Shown piece by piece: positions 41,991 to 51,773 of a DNA stretch of 59,538 bases; position 1 is the first letter of the stretch, and every line of letters starts with the position of its first letter. The notes below the pieces were generated by a model. The model did no database searches, was not told the origin of the DNA, and saw only the letters and a list, made by a program, of their open reading frames with translations. The position numbers and the translations under genes were made by a program. This stretch comes from Streptomyces hayashii (lineage in GTDB: Bacteria; Actinomycetota; Actinomycetes; Streptomycetales; Streptomycetaceae), in assembly GCF_024539815.1 (NCBI RefSeq), contig NZ_JAHHIU010000020.1, positions 1 through 59,538 of the forward strand, written 5' to 3'.

Positions 41991-42155
41991 ATGGCCCGCA
42001 GCACCGCGCGCCCCGTCGTCACCCTCAGGTCGACCGCCGAAACCGGCGTCACCTACGTGACGCGGAAGAACCGTCGCAACGACGCCGACCGACTGGTCCT
42101 GCGCAAGTACGACCCCGTCGCCGGCCGGCACGTCTCCTTCCGCGAGGAGAGGTGA
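41991..42155 (+). CDS. rpmG: 50S ribosomal protein L33, Cys-free form
   Basis: A 54-residue L33. [20 protein letters not shown] and [19 protein letters not shown] are diagnostic. There is no Cys, so this is the zinc-free paralogue, which in many bacteria replaces the CxxC form under zinc limitation. GGAG lies six bases before the ATG. No Zur box and no partner paralogues (L28, L31, S14, S18) are seen beside it, unlike the usual Zur-controlled cluster. Confidence 0.93.
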   Translation: MARSTARPVVTLRSTAETGVTYVTRKNRRNDADRLVLRKYDPVAGRHVSFREER

Positions 42156-42274
42156 GGCCCTGACGGCCCGACCTGGGCACCACGGCCGGGGTCCCGGGAC
42201 GGACCCCGGCCGCTCGCTGGCGCGGACGAGTGATATGCCGTCATATTCGCGTCCGACCGGGAACCCATACCGGC

Positions 42275-42811
42275 ATGAGCAAGACCGCGCTGATCGTCAT
42301 CGACATGATCAACACCTACGACCATCCCGACGCCGACCTCCTTCTGCCGTCGGCCCGCAAGGTGGTCCCGGTGGCCGCCGGTCTCCTCGGCCGGGCCCGC
42401 CGCGCCGGCGTGCCCGTCATCTACGTCAACGACAACTTCGGCCAGTGGCGCTCACACCACGGCGAACTCCTCGACACGGCCCTGGCGGGCGCGCATGCCG
42501 ACCTCGTCGACCCGCTCCGCCCCGACGAGGCGTCCCTGTTCGTCGTCAAGGCACGCCATTCGATCTTCTTCGAGACCCCGCTGTCCTACCTGCTCGACCA
42601 GGAGGGCGTCGAGCACCTCGTCCTGTGCGGGCAGGTCACCGAGCAGTGCGTCCTGTACTCGGCCCTCGACGCCCACATCCGGCACTTCGAGGTGACCGTC
42701 CCTCGCGACGCCGTCGCCCACATCCACGCCGATCTCGCGGACGCCGCGCTGGAGATGATGGAACGCAACATGGGCGCCCGGGTGTGCGACAGCGCGCAGC
42801 TGTGGACGTGA
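42275..42811 (+). CDS. Isochorismatase-like hydrolase
   Basis: A 178-residue cysteine hydrolase. The catalytic Asp is in ALIVIDMINTY, Lys in FVVKARHS, and Cys in VTEQCVLYSA, giving the complete Asp-Lys-Cys triad. Active-site neighbours VNDNFGQW and LVLCGQVTE are present. Family members hydrolyse isochorismate, nicotinamide or N-carbamoyl compounds; this one lacks siderophore-cluster neighbours, so the substrate is open. A small AT-rich dyad (42233-42246) sits 28 bases upstream and may be its operator. Confidence 0.9.
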   Translation: MSKTALIVIDMINTYDHPDADLLLPSARKVVPVAAGLLGRARRAGVPVIYVNDNFGQWRSHHGELLDTALAGAHADLVDPLRPDEASLFVVKARHSIFFETPLSYLLDQEGVEHLVLCGQVTEQCVLYSALDAHIRHFEVTVPRDAVAHIHADLADAALEMMERNMGARVCDSAQLWT

Positions 42812-43014
42812 ACGCCCGCACGCCGCACCTGCTCCGACGGATCCGCGCCGGCCCCCGCCCTCGACGCGCGGCCGCCGCCCCGCGCAGGCCGTGCGGCGCG
42901 CCGTCGTGTGGCCTCCGCGTCCCCGGCCCGGGCGCGGAGCGAGCGGTGACCCGCCCCGCGCGGGCACGGGCCGGCCCTCCCACCGGTTCCTCCGCTCAGC
43001 AAGGGGCACGACAC

Positions 43015-44439
43015 ATGGCCGAGTTGACCCGCCGCAGACTCCTGGGCTCGGCCGCGGGCGCGCTGGGCGCCGCGGCCCTCTCCCTCCTCCCGCCGAGCGT
43101 CCAGAAGGCCGTCGCGGCAGGACAGCCCGCCCGGGGCTCGCTCGCGGACGTCGAACACGTCGTCCTGCTGATGCAGGAGAACCGCTCGTTCGACCACTAC
43201 TTCGGCACCCTCTCCGGGGTGCGCGGCTTCGCCGACCCCGAGGCACTCACCCTCGACACCGGGCGTTCCGTCTTCCACCAGCCCGACCCCGAGAACCCGA
43301 GGGGCTACCTCCTCCCGTTCCGCCTGGACACCCGCACCACCAGCGCCCAGGCCATCCCCTCCACCAGCCACGCCTGGTCGGTGCAGCACGAGGCCTGGAA
43401 CGGCGGCCGGATGGACCGCTGGCTGCCCGCCCACCGCGCGGCCGACGGCGCCGACGGCCCGTACGTCATGGGGTACTACACGCGCGAGGACATCCCCTTC
43501 CAGTTCGCCCTCGCCGAGACCTTCACCGTCTGCGACCACTACTTCTGCTCGGTCCTCGGCCCGACCTGGCCCAACCGCCTGATGTGGATGACCGGCAGCA
43601 TCGACGCGGACGGCTCCGAGGGCGGCCCGGTCATCCGCAACTCCGCGCCGACGCCGTTCAGTTGGACGACATACGCGGAACGGCTCCAGGCGGCCGGGGT
43701 GAGCTGGAAGGTGTACCAGCAGGAGGACGACTACGGCTGCAACCTGCTGGAGCAGTTCGCCGCGTTCCGGGACGCGCTGCCCGGCTCCGACCTGTACGAG
43801 CGGGGTGTACGGCCGCAGCCCGAGGGCGCCTTCGAGGACGACGCCCGCAACGACAGGCTGCCGACGGTGTCCTGGATCATCCCTCCCGGGCGCCAGTCGG
43901 AGCACCCCGACTTCCTGCCGGCGGCCGGCGCCGACTTCGTCGCCTCCAAGGTCGAGGCCATCGCGGCCGACCCGGCGGTCTGGGCCAAGACCGCGTTCAT
44001 CCTGAACTACGACGAGAACGACGGGCTGTTCGACCATGTGCCGCCGCCGACCCCGCCTGCCGGAGCCCCCGGCGAGTTCGTCGCGGGACTGCCGATCGGG
44101 GGCGGCTTCCGGGTGCCGGCGATCATCGTCTCGCCCTGGACCGTGGGCGGCTGGGTCGCCACCGAGGCCTTCGACCACACGTCCGCCCTGCGGTTCCTCG
44201 AAAGACTCACCGGGGTGGAGGAGCCCAACATCAGCGCCTGGCGGCGCGGCGCCTTCGGCGATCTCACCTCGGCCTTCCGCTTCGAGTCGCCCCAGTCGCT
44301 CACACCGGCGCTGCCCGGCGACACGGCCGAGCAGCTGCTCAGGGCCCAGGAGGAGGTCGCGACCCTGCCCAGGCCGGCGCTGCCGGGCGCCGAGCAGACG
44401 TTCCCCTCCCAGGAGCCGGGCCGACGGCCGCAGACCTGA
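43015..44439 (+). CDS. Tat-exported phospholipase C-type phosphoesterase
   Basis: A 474-residue extracellular phosphoesterase of the bacterial phospholipase C/acid phosphatase family. The Tat signal is TRRRLLGSAAGALGAAALS with a cleavage region near AVAAGQPA. Active-site motifs: HVVLLMQENRSFDHYFG with the metal ligand Glu-Asn, PNRLMWMTGS, and LNYDENDGLFDHVPPP. It is shorter than the 700-residue haemolytic PLCs and lacks their C-terminal domains. AAGGGG precedes ATG 43015. The 203-base gap upstream shows no feature apart from GC-rich DNA. Substrate class is inferred from the family. Confidence 0.92.
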   Translation: MAELTRRRLLGSAAGALGAAALSLLPPSVQKAVAAGQPARGSLADVEHVVLLMQENRSFDHYFGTLSGVRGFADPEALTLDTGRSVFHQPDPENPRGYLLPFRLDTRTTSAQAIPSTSHAWSVQHEAWNGGRMDRWLPAHRAADGADGPYVMGYYTREDIPFQFALAETFTVCDHYFCSVLGPTWPNRLMWMTGSIDADGSEGGPVIRNSAPTPFSWTTYAERLQAAGVSWKVYQQEDDYGCNLLEQFAAFRDALPGSDLYERGVRPQPEGAFEDDARNDRLPTVSWIIPPGRQSEHPDFLPAAGADFVASKVEAIAADPAVWAKTAFILNYDENDGLFDHVPPPTPPAGAPGEFVAGLPIGGGFRVPAIIVSPWTVGGWVATEAFDHTSALRFLERLTGVEEPNISAWRRGAFGDLTSAFRFESPQSLTPALPGDTAEQLLRAQEEVATLPRPALPGAEQTFPSQEPGRRPQT

Positions 44440-44501
44440 TCCGGCGACGCCGTCGGGCCCGGGCCGCGCCCGCGCCTTCCGGGCGGGCGGCCCGTGGACG
44501 A

Positions 44502-44585
44502 CCGGCCCGCTCCGGCCCGCTCCGGCCCGTTCCGGCCCTTTCCGGCCTGGTCCGGCCCTTTCCGCCTGGTCCGGCCCGTTTCGGC
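44502..44585. repeat. Degenerate ~10-bp tandem repeats
   Basis: Eight or so copies of a TCCGGCCCGT-like unit (CCGGCCCGCT, CCGGCCCTTT, CCGGCCTGGT variants) fill the gap between the convergent phosphoesterase and cupin genes. A GC-rich hairpin just before (about 44461-44494) probably terminates transcription. Confidence 0.7.
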
Positions 44586-44605
44586 CGCCACGGCGGCCGC
44601 ACCGG

Positions 44606-45049
44606 TCAGCGGTGGGCGACCGCGTCCGGAGGTTCTGCGCGCGTAGACAAGGCAACGCCCTGCGGAAGGAAGAAGAGGGCGCAGATGCGCAACGGCTCCG
44701 GCTCCCGGTTCTCCGCCATGTGCGCTCCCTGCGGGCCGACCGGTTCGACGATGCATCCGCCGGCGGGCGTCACGCACTCCGAACCGTCCGACAGGGTCCG
44801 AGTCAGCACGCCCGCCGTCACCACGGCCACCACCCGTCCCTCGTGGTAGTGCCAGGGCAGCGACCCGCCCGGCGGAATCTCGTAGTCCGCCACGACGACC
44901 CTGGTGTCCTGCGGCACGGCCAGCGAGAGCCGCTCGGTGAGGAGGCCGTCGGCGAGCAGCATCGGCCCCGGGTCGGCGCGCGGACCGGCGGCCGCGCAGT
45001 GCCCGGGTTCGGCGGCGGGCCTGGCGTCCGCGGGAAGCCGGCGGGTCAC
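44606..45049 (-). CDS. Cupin-domain protein
   Basis: A 147-residue single-domain cupin. VVVADYEIPPGGSLPWHYHE and GRVVAVVTAGVLTRTLSDG give the metal-binding His-x-His-(x)n-Glu motif, and GGCIVEPVGPQGAHMAENRE gives the second motif with its His. An N-terminal hydrophobic stretch is not visible, and the protein is probably cytoplasmic. Cupins bind small ligands or metals; no specific activity is assigned. Monocistronic, convergent with the phosphoesterase. Confidence 0.85.
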   Translation of the reverse strand: MTRRLPADARPAAEPGHCAAAGPRADPGPMLLADGLLTERLSLAVPQDTRVVVADYEIPPGGSLPWHYHEGRVVAVVTAGVLTRTLSDGSECVTPAGGCIVEPVGPQGAHMAENREPEPLRICALFFLPQGVALSTRAEPPDAVAHR

Positions 45050-45336
45050 GCGCGGCTGTCGCTCGGGAGGAGGGAGGCAAGGGCGCCCGGGCCGGTCCGG
45101 CCCACCGGGCGACCTAACTCGGCCGGGGTCATGTTCCGCTGGTCAGTGCGCTCCACGGAAGGGACAGTAGCCCACCCGAGTTACGACGGCGTGACCGGGA
45201 GTCAGGGGATCGCCGGTCGTGCCCGCGCCGCTGCGATCCGGAATGTGAGAGAGACGGACCGCCCCGGAGTAAGCCTCCGGACGCGTCTTTGCGTCCTCCA
45301 GAGCGTGACTCGCACGAAACATCGCGCGACGAGTGT

Positions 45337-46251
45337 GTGGGGGAGACCTTGAGCATCCTGCGTCCCGAAGTGGAACGGCCTCGCGACCGCGCCGGAGAAG
45401 ACCGCGCCGACGAAGGCCGCGCCGGAGAAGCCGGTGCCCGCGAAGGCCGTGCCCGCGAAGGCCGTCTCCGTGACGGCCGCGCCGGAGACGGCCGCGCCGT
45501 GGAGCAGCGCCGAGCCGGTGGCTGGGGCGCGCCGCGCGACGGTGCGCTCTCCCGGACCGCCCGGTTCGTCGGCCGGACCCTGCGAGACGAGTGGTACGGC
45601 ATCGTGGTCGACCCGCTGCGGCAGCTGCGCCGCCGCGGCCCGGGCGCGCTGCTGCTGGCCGTCGTGGCGTGCCTCGGCGTGATCTTCTTCCACGCCCTGG
45701 CCCAGCACCCCGCGGGCGCGACGGCCGTGCGCACCGTCGGCGGGGTCCAGGGCGACCTGCCCCTGTGGCTGACGCTGCTGCGCACTCCGATCTCCCTCTA
45801 CGTCCCCGCGCTCGATCTGCCGGTGTGGGCCGGCATCACACAGCTCTTCCTCGCCTTCGCTCTGGCCGAGCTCGCCCTCGGCCGCCGCAGGACCCTGCTC
45901 GTCGCCTACGCGTCCACCCTGGCGGGCACCCTCTCGGTGCGGGTGATGCTGGCGATGGGGCCCGGCTGGTGGGGCCTCGGCCTGCCGCCCGAGGTCGGTC
46001 AGGTGCTCGACACAGGCCCCTCCGCGGCCGTCGTCGGACTGTTCACCTTCCTCTCGGTCGTGCGCCGCGCGCCCATCGTGTTCACGCTCACCGGCGGCTC
46101 GATGGTGCTGGAGTCGATCGCCGCACCGAACCTCGCCGGCCGTGAGCATCTGATCGCGGTGGCGGCGGCCGTCGTCATGGGCCTGCTGCACGACCGCGCC
46201 GGCCGAAGGAGGCGGGTGCCGGCCCTGCCCCCCGAGCCGCCGACGGGATGA
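45337..46251 (+). CDS. Rhomboid-like membrane protein
   Basis: About 304 residues. The start is uncertain: GTG 45337 or TTG 45349 (GGGGGAG three bases before it). The first 70 residues are a cytoplasmic low-complexity stretch of short Arg/Glu/Asp/Ala/Gly repeats (EGRAREGRLRDGRAGDGRA), encoded by degenerate GC repeats. About six helices follow (GALLLAVVACLGVIFFHALA, WAGITQLFLAFALAELALG, LLVAYASTLAGTLSVRVML). The fold plan is rhomboid-like but I cannot see the Gly-x-Ser and His catalytic pair, so it may be an inactive family member. Confidence 0.65.
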   Translation: MGETLSILRPEVERPRDRAGEDRADEGRAGEAGAREGRAREGRLRDGRAGDGRAVEQRRAGGWGAPRDGALSRTARFVGRTLRDEWYGIVVDPLRQLRRRGPGALLLAVVACLGVIFFHALAQHPAGATAVRTVGGVQGDLPLWLTLLRTPISLYVPALDLPVWAGITQLFLAFALAELALGRRRTLLVAYASTLAGTLSVRVMLAMGPGWWGLGLPPEVGQVLDTGPSAAVVGLFTFLSVVRRAPIVFTLTGGSMVLESIAAPNLAGREHLIAVAAAVVMGLLHDRAGRRRRVPALPPEPPTG

Positions 46252-46400
46252 CCCGGTGTCAGCCACGAGGTGCCGGGCCGCCGGGCTTGCCTGAGATGTT
46301 GCTATGAATTCGTGGTGCGGTTGAACACTTCCGTGTTCCGCCGCGTATTAGGCCGGGGGAATTCCTGTCCATGGCCGCCCACGACGCGTAGGAGCACTCC

Positions 46401-48605
46401 TTGGTACAGAACCGGCGCAGACGCCCGACGGGCGGACGACGCGCGACCTTCCTGGCCGCGGCGCTGATGCTCGGCGGCGGCGGCCTGATGGCGGCGAACG
46501 TGTACGCCTCGGCCACCGAGGGCGGCTCCGACGGCAACTCGACCCGGCGGGCCGGCAACAGCGCCGTCACCGTCGACTGTCCGGACGTCGGCAGCAAGTT
46601 GACCAGCGTGCCGGACGGCGCCTCCGCCGAGGTCGACCGCGAACTGGCCCGGCTCGACGAGCAGGTCGCCGCGGCCTACCGCCAACTGCAGGAGTCGGCC
46701 CAGGCCGTGCGCCAGGACGCCGGGTTCGCGGACAACGCGGTCATGAACCCGCTGAAGGAGAAGCGCGGCGCGACCATCGAGCGCATCGCGGTCGCCATCG
46801 ACCGGGTCGGAGACCGTCCGGAGGGCCTCGATTCCCTGGCCGCCTGCACCCTGCGGGCCTCCGACGACCAGGCCGACGGCGGCGCCGACGGCAACGGCGA
46901 CGAGAACCGCAACGGCGACGACGGCCAGAACGGCGACGGCCAGAACGGCGGCGGCCAGAACGGCGGCGGCCAGCAGGGCGACGGTCAGCAGGGCGGTGAC
47001 GGTCAGCAGGGCAACGGCGGGCAGGCAGGCAACGGGCCGGTCGCCGCGGACTACGCGGACATCAAGTCCGTGCAGCCCTCGCAGCAGACCCCGGACCCCG
47101 CGTCCGGTCCCTCCCGCGGCACCTTCACCAGCAGCTGCGGAGTCAACGCCAACGGGCTGTTCAACTCGGACAACGTGATCGTCGCGCCGGGCGTCTCCAA
47201 CGGCGCCCACCACTTCCACGACTACATCGGCAACCAGTCCAACAACGCCTTCGCCTCCGACGGCGATCTGGCCAAGGCCGAGACGAGCTGCGTGGACCAG
47301 GGCGACAAGTCCACCTACTACTGGCCTGTGCTGCGGCTGCAGAACGGCGCTCAGGAACGGGACGCGGGCAGTCCCGGCGGCGGCGTCGAGGGCAACGCCG
47401 GCAAGATCGTCACCGCCAAGGACGTCACGCTGACCTTCGTCGGCAACCCGCGCTCCCAGGTGACGGCCATGCCCCGGCTGCTGCGCATCATCACCGGCGA
47501 CGCCAAGGCCTTCGTCAACGGCACGGCCAACGCCAACGCGTCGTGGAGCTGCACCGGGTTCGAGGACCGTCAGCTCAAGGACAAGTACCCGCTCTGCCCG
47601 GCCGGCAGCGACGTGGTGCGCACCTTCCGCTTCCAGAGCTGCTGGGACGGCGCCAACATCGACAGCGCCAACCACCGCACCCATGTGGCCTTCGCCGGCG
47701 CCGACGGCAGCTGCCCGAACGGCTTCAAGGCAGTGCCGCAGCTGGTCCAGCGGATCGTGTACGACGTCGACGCGCCGAGCCTCCAGGACGGCGGCAAGAC
47801 GACCCCGCTGTTCGCGGTGGACTCGTTCCCCGAGCAGTTGCACAAGCCGGTGACGGACCACGGCGACTTCATCAACGTCTTCGACGACAACCTGATGCGG
47901 GAGATGGTCGACTGCATCAACGAGGGCCGTACCTGCGGCGCGGGCACGAAGCCGGGCGACGGCGGCGGCAACGGCGATGACAACGGCTCCGGAAACACCG
48001 GAAACACCGGAAACACGGGCAGCGGCAACGGCGACGGAAACGGTTCCGGAAACACCGGCAACGGCAACGATGGCGGAAACGGTTCCGGAAACACCGGAGA
48101 CAACGGCAACGCCGGTTCCGGCGACAACGCTTCCGGCAACGGCGGCAACGGCGGCAACAACGATTCCGGTAACGGCAACGGCAACGGCAACGGGGACGGG
48201 GACGACGGTTCGCAAGGAGGCGTGCAGCAGTCCCAGGCCCCCGAGTCACCCCGGGCGCCCGCGAGCGTGACCGCCGAGCCGCGCGTCTACTCGAAGCCCT
48301 CGCCGAAGGCGGCTGTCTCGGCACCCGCCTCGGCGCCTGTCTCCCCGCCCGCCGCCGCCTCGGGCGGCGAGATCGGCACGCCCGCGACCGCTCCGGCGTC
48401 CGCCGCCGCGCCCACTCCCTCTGCCGGTCTGTCAACGCCGCCCCCGGCCGACACCGGGTCCGGCGCGACCGTCGGCGGGACCGAGCCCCAGGCTGTCCAG
48501 GGCGGCCTCGCCGAGACCGGCGCCAACCTGTGGCCCGGGGCGCTGGGAGCCCTGTTGGTGATCGGCGGCTTCGTCGTCCTGCGCCGCAGCACTCGGCGCA
48601 CCTGA
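46401..48605 (+). CDS. DUF1996 cell-wall protein with LAxTG sorting signal
   Basis: A 734-residue exported protein, TTG start after GTAGGAG. Signal peptide [21 protein letters not shown] helical segment (70-145) and a Gln/Gly/Asn/Asp repeat linker lead to the DUF1996 domain (about 225-515; [37 protein letters not shown]) with conserved His and paired Cys. A long Asn-Gly/Ser-Gly-Asn repeat region and a Pro/Ala region follow. The end is LAETGANLW, a hydrophobic helix and an Arg-rich tail: a class E sortase LAxTG signal. It should be covalently wall-anchored. No sortase gene is in the window. DUF1996 function is unknown. Confidence 0.92.
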   Translation: MVQNRRRRPTGGRRATFLAAALMLGGGGLMAANVYASATEGGSDGNSTRRAGNSAVTVDCPDVGSKLTSVPDGASAEVDRELARLDEQVAAAYRQLQESAQAVRQDAGFADNAVMNPLKEKRGATIERIAVAIDRVGDRPEGLDSLAACTLRASDDQADGGADGNGDENRNGDDGQNGDGQNGGGQNGGGQQGDGQQGGDGQQGNGGQAGNGPVAADYADIKSVQPSQQTPDPASGPSRGTFTSSCGVNANGLFNSDNVIVAPGVSNGAHHFHDYIGNQSNNAFASDGDLAKAETSCVDQGDKSTYYWPVLRLQNGAQERDAGSPGGGVEGNAGKIVTAKDVTLTFVGNPRSQVTAMPRLLRIITGDAKAFVNGTANANASWSCTGFEDRQLKDKYPLCPAGSDVVRTFRFQSCWDGANIDSANHRTHVAFAGADGSCPNGFKAVPQLVQRIVYDVDAPSLQDGGKTTPLFAVDSFPEQLHKPVTDHGDFINVFDDNLMREMVDCINEGRTCGAGTKPGDGGGNGDDNGSGNTGNTGNTGSGNGDGNGSGNTGNGNDGGNGSGNTGDNGNAGSGDNASGNGGNGGNNDSGNGNGNGNGDGDDGSQGGVQQSQAPESPRAPASVTAEPRVYSKPSPKAAVSAPASAPVSPPAAASGGEIGTPATAPASAAAPTPSAGLSTPPPADTGSGATVGGTEPQAVQGGLAETGANLWPGALGALLVIGGFVVLRRSTRRT

Positions 48606-48625
48606 TCACCCGCTCGCACGATCAC

Positions 48626-48653
48626 GGGGCCCGTCGGACTGCCGACGGGCCCC
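48626..48653 (+). terminator. Intrinsic terminator after DUF1996 gene
   Basis: Perfect 12-bp stem (48626-48637 with 48642-48653), ACTG loop, followed by CTTCGTGTGCTCCTT. Confidence 0.8.
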
Positions 48654-48805
48654 CTTCGTGTGCTCCTTCCGGGGAACCCGATTTCGCACCCGCGTCCTCG
48701 ACGGCGGAGCGCGGTCACATCACGGCGCCGTTCCATGGACAATTGATCGAGATCGTCGGCGCTGTCGACACACAACAGGGAGCCACGGAGCATGGCGGGC
48801 GCACG

Positions 48806-50197
48806 GTGAACGAGACACGTAGGACGAAATGGGCGCTGCCGCACGTCGGCCCGGCCCAGCTGGACGCGGTCGCCCGCGCGCGCGGCTGGGCGCGGCTCGC
48901 GCTGGTGCTGGTCGCCGGATGCGCGGCGGTGGTGCTGGCGGGCGCGGGAGCGGGCGGCTGGCTGATCCTGCTCTCCGGATTCGCGCTGCTCGCCGTGGCC
49001 GGGGCCGGCGTGTGGTGGATGCTGGCGCACCGGGGCGGCGCCCGGCTGCTCGGCGGTCTGCTGGCCGTGACCGCGCCCGTGGGCGTCATGGTGCTGTACG
49101 CGCTGTCCGGCCTGTGGCCGGTGGCGGTGGGCGCGCTCGCGTTGTGGGCGGGCGCCCTGGCCTCGGCCCGCGCCTCGCTGCGCAGTGTGCGCCGCCCCAA
49201 GGGCACGCACGGCCGCCGGACCCCGCCGCCGCGCCGACCGGTGCTGATCATGAACGTGCGCTCGGGCGGCGGCAAGGTGGTCAAGCACCGTCTCGTCGAA
49301 CGGGCCGAGGCGCTCGGCGCCCGGGTGATCGTGCTCGGGGCCGACGACACCTACACCGACCCGGCCGAGGAGGCCCGCCGGGCCGTCGCCGGAGGCGCGG
49401 ACCTGCTCGGCGTGGCGGGCGGCGACGGCACCCAGGCGCTGGTCGCGGCCGTGGCCGCCGAACACGACGTGCCCTTCCTGGTGGTCGCCGCCGGAACCCG
49501 CAACCACTTCGCGATGGACCTCGGCCTCGACCGCACCGATCCGGTGCGCAGTCTGGACGCCCTCACCAACGGCGTCGAGCTGCGCGTGGACCTCGGCGAC
49601 GTCAGCGGACGCGCCTTCGTCAACACCGTCTCCTTCGGGGCGTACGCGGAGATAGTGCAGAGCCCCGACTACCGCGACGCCAAGGCCGCGACCGCCCTCG
49701 ACCATCTGCCGGACCTGCTCCAGGGCGACTCCGCCCCGGTCCTGCACGTCCGCACGGACGACGCCGAGATGCACGCGCCGCAGGCCCTTCTGGTCAGCAA
49801 CAACGCCTACGCCCGCGCCGATCCGCTGGGCGGCGGCCGTCGCCCCCGGCTGGACGCCGGTCTGCTCGGAGTGATCGGCGTCCGGGTCGAGGGCGCGGCG
49901 CAGGCCGCCGAGATCGCGCTGTTCGGTGAGCGCGCGGGCAGCATCACCTCGGTGACCTCGCGGCGCGTCGTCGTCGAGGCCGACCGGGAGCGCATCGCGG
50001 TGGCCGTCGACGGCGAGGCTCTCGAACTGGTCGCCCCCGTCGTCTGCACGGTACGGCCCGCCGCGCTGCGGGTCAGGGTGCCCCGGCATCGTCCCGGCGC
50101 CGCCTACGCTCCCCCCACGGTCGACTGGCGGCGGGTGCTCCGACTCGCGCTCGGCCGTCCCGACCCCCGCACCGTCAAGGAGGCCTACGATGTCTGA
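48806..50197 (+). CDS. Diacylglycerol-kinase-like lipid kinase
   Basis: A 463-residue protein: three to four N-terminal membrane helices (LALVLVAGCAAVVLAGAGAG, WLILLSGFALLAVAGAGVWW), then a DAGK catalytic domain. Motifs: LIMNVRSGGGKVVKH, LGVAGGDGTQALVAAVA with the nucleotide-binding GGDGT, and FLVVAAGTRNHFAMDLGL. The C-terminal domain ends in RPAALRVRVP. Membrane helices fused to such a kinase suggest a lipid substrate. GTG 48806 has only a weak ribosome site. The stop overlaps the PAP2 gene by eight bases, so kinase and phosphatase are made together. Confidence 0.88.
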   Translation: MNETRRTKWALPHVGPAQLDAVARARGWARLALVLVAGCAAVVLAGAGAGGWLILLSGFALLAVAGAGVWWMLAHRGGARLLGGLLAVTAPVGVMVLYALSGLWPVAVGALALWAGALASARASLRSVRRPKGTHGRRTPPPRRPVLIMNVRSGGGKVVKHRLVERAEALGARVIVLGADDTYTDPAEEARRAVAGGADLLGVAGGDGTQALVAAVAAEHDVPFLVVAAGTRNHFAMDLGLDRTDPVRSLDALTNGVELRVDLGDVSGRAFVNTVSFGAYAEIVQSPDYRDAKAATALDHLPDLLQGDSAPVLHVRTDDAEMHAPQALLVSNNAYARADPLGGGRRPRLDAGLLGVIGVRVEGAAQAAEIALFGERAGSITSVTSRRVVVEADRERIAVAVDGEALELVAPVVCTVRPAALRVRVPRHRPGAAYAPPTVDWRRVLRLALGRPDPRTVKEAYDV

Positions 50198-50765
50198 CCG
50201 CCGCCCGAAGCTTTCCGCCCGGAGTCTGGTCGGCGACCTCGTCACGCTGGACCAGGCCCTGTACGAGGCGGTCACCGTGACCAGGACGCCCACCCTGGAC
50301 ACCGCTCTGCGCCGGCTGTCGGCCGCCGCCGACCACTCCAAACTGTCCTTCACGGTGGCCGCGGCACTGTCCCTGTGCGGGGGACGCCCGCGCCGGGCCG
50401 CGGTGCTCGGCGTCGCCGCCATCGGCGTGGCCTCGGCGTCCGCCAACCTGCTCGGCAAGAAGCTGGTGCGCCGCCCGCGTCCGCACCGCGCCGAGGACTC
50501 GCCGTTCCCGGGGCGGCATGTGCCGATGCCGCATTCCGCGTCGTTCCCGTCCGGGCACACCGCCTCGGCCGTGGCGTTCGCGGCCGCCGTGGGCCCGACC
50601 CTGCCGGTCTCCGCCGTCCCGCTGGGCCTGCTGGCCTGCGCCGTGGGCTACTCGCGGGTCCACACCGGCGTGCACTACCCGGGTGACGTGGTGGCCGGCG
50701 CGCTGCTGGGCACGGGCTCGGCGGCGCTGGTCGTGGCGCTCGCCGCCCGTGCCACGAGGAACTGA
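50190..50765 (+). CDS. PAP2-family lipid phosphatase
   Basis: A 191-residue membrane phosphatase. The three-part PAP2 signature is complete: GKKLVRRPRP, SFPSGHTASA, and YSRVHTGVHYPGDVVAG with the catalytic His residues. Several hydrophobic helices surround them. It overlaps the lipid kinase gene upstream, giving a kinase/phosphatase pair likely to set phosphatidic acid or undecaprenyl phosphate levels. Substrate not determined. Confidence 0.92.
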   Translation: MSDRRPKLSARSLVGDLVTLDQALYEAVTVTRTPTLDTALRRLSAAADHSKLSFTVAAALSLCGGRPRRAAVLGVAAIGVASASANLLGKKLVRRPRPHRAEDSPFPGRHVPMPHSASFPSGHTASAVAFAAAVGPTLPVSAVPLGLLACAVGYSRVHTGVHYPGDVVAGALLGTGSAALVVALAARATRN

Positions 50766-50805
50766 GCGGCCCCGCCGTCCGGGCCGGTCGCCCACGGCCT
50801 GTCGT

Positions 50806-51474
50806 CTACGGCCTGCCGCAGTGGAGGAAGAGATGCGGCTCGGGCACGGCCTCGGGATGGTCGGGGGTGAACAGCACGTTCTCCTCGGCCAGCACGGTCA
50901 GGCCCGCCCGGCCGACCAGGTCGACGAGCGCCTCGCCGTCGAAACTGGTCACCCGTACGGGCTGCCCCATGAAGACGGCGTCGACGCCCTCGACGTCGAG
51001 CGGCACGGTCGCCAGCACCAGGCTTCCTCCGGGTCGTAGCGCCCGGGCCAGCCGGCCGACCAGGTCGGTCTGCTGGGCGCGGTCCAGCTGCAGCAGCGAG
51101 AAGTAGACGCAGACGGCGTCCAACGAGCCTTCCGGCAGCGGGAGTTCGCGTGCGTCGACGCAGCGGAACTCCGCCTCGGGGACCTGCCGGGCGGCCAGTT
51201 CCACCATGACGGGGGAGACGTCGACGCCCAGCACCTCGTGTCCTGCCCGGGCGAGGGTCTCGGCCGTGGGCCGCCCGGTGCCGCTTCCGACGTCCAGCAC
51301 GCGGCTGCCGGGCGTGAGCCGCCCGAGCAGCCACTCCAGGGACCTGCGGTGCGCCTCCGAGTGCGCGAAGGCCGTCTCGTACGCGGGCCCCAGCGCGTCG
51401 AACACCCGCGCCGCGCGCCGTCCGTCGTCGTCGGTCAAGTCGCTCCCCCTGTCGTGACGTGCGGTTCCGCTCAT
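50806..51474 (-). CDS. Class I SAM methyltransferase
   Basis: A 222-residue small-molecule methyltransferase with SAM motif I VLDVGSGTGRPTAETLARAG, motif II LGVDVSPVMVELA, and post-I LPEGSLDAVCVYFSLLQL plus ALRPGGSLVLATVP. ATG 51474 is chosen as the first Met of the family-like part; a longer start at an upstream GTG is possible. Substrate unknown; methylation of a quinone or natural product is typical. Convergent with the PAP2 gene. Confidence 0.87.
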   Translation of the reverse strand: MSGTARHDRGSDLTDDDGRRAARVFDALGPAYETAFAHSEAHRRSLEWLLGRLTPGSRVLDVGSGTGRPTAETLARAGHEVLGVDVSPVMVELAARQVPEAEFRCVDARELPLPEGSLDAVCVYFSLLQLDRAQQTDLVGRLARALRPGGSLVLATVPLDVEGVDAVFMGQPVRVTSFDGEALVDLVGRAGLTVLAEENVLFTPDHPEAVPEPHLFLHCGRP

Positions 51475-51497
51475 GCGTTTTTCGCTACCGTAAGTAA

Positions 51498-51752
<255 letters not shown>

Positions 51753-51773
51753 GGGCTCGGCGCGTCGGCTCGC

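Noticed and set aside
46323..46338. SOS (LexA) box before the DUF1996 gene
   Set aside because: GAACAC-TTCC-GTGTTC is symmetric, but the GAAC and GTTC halves are eight bases apart and not four.
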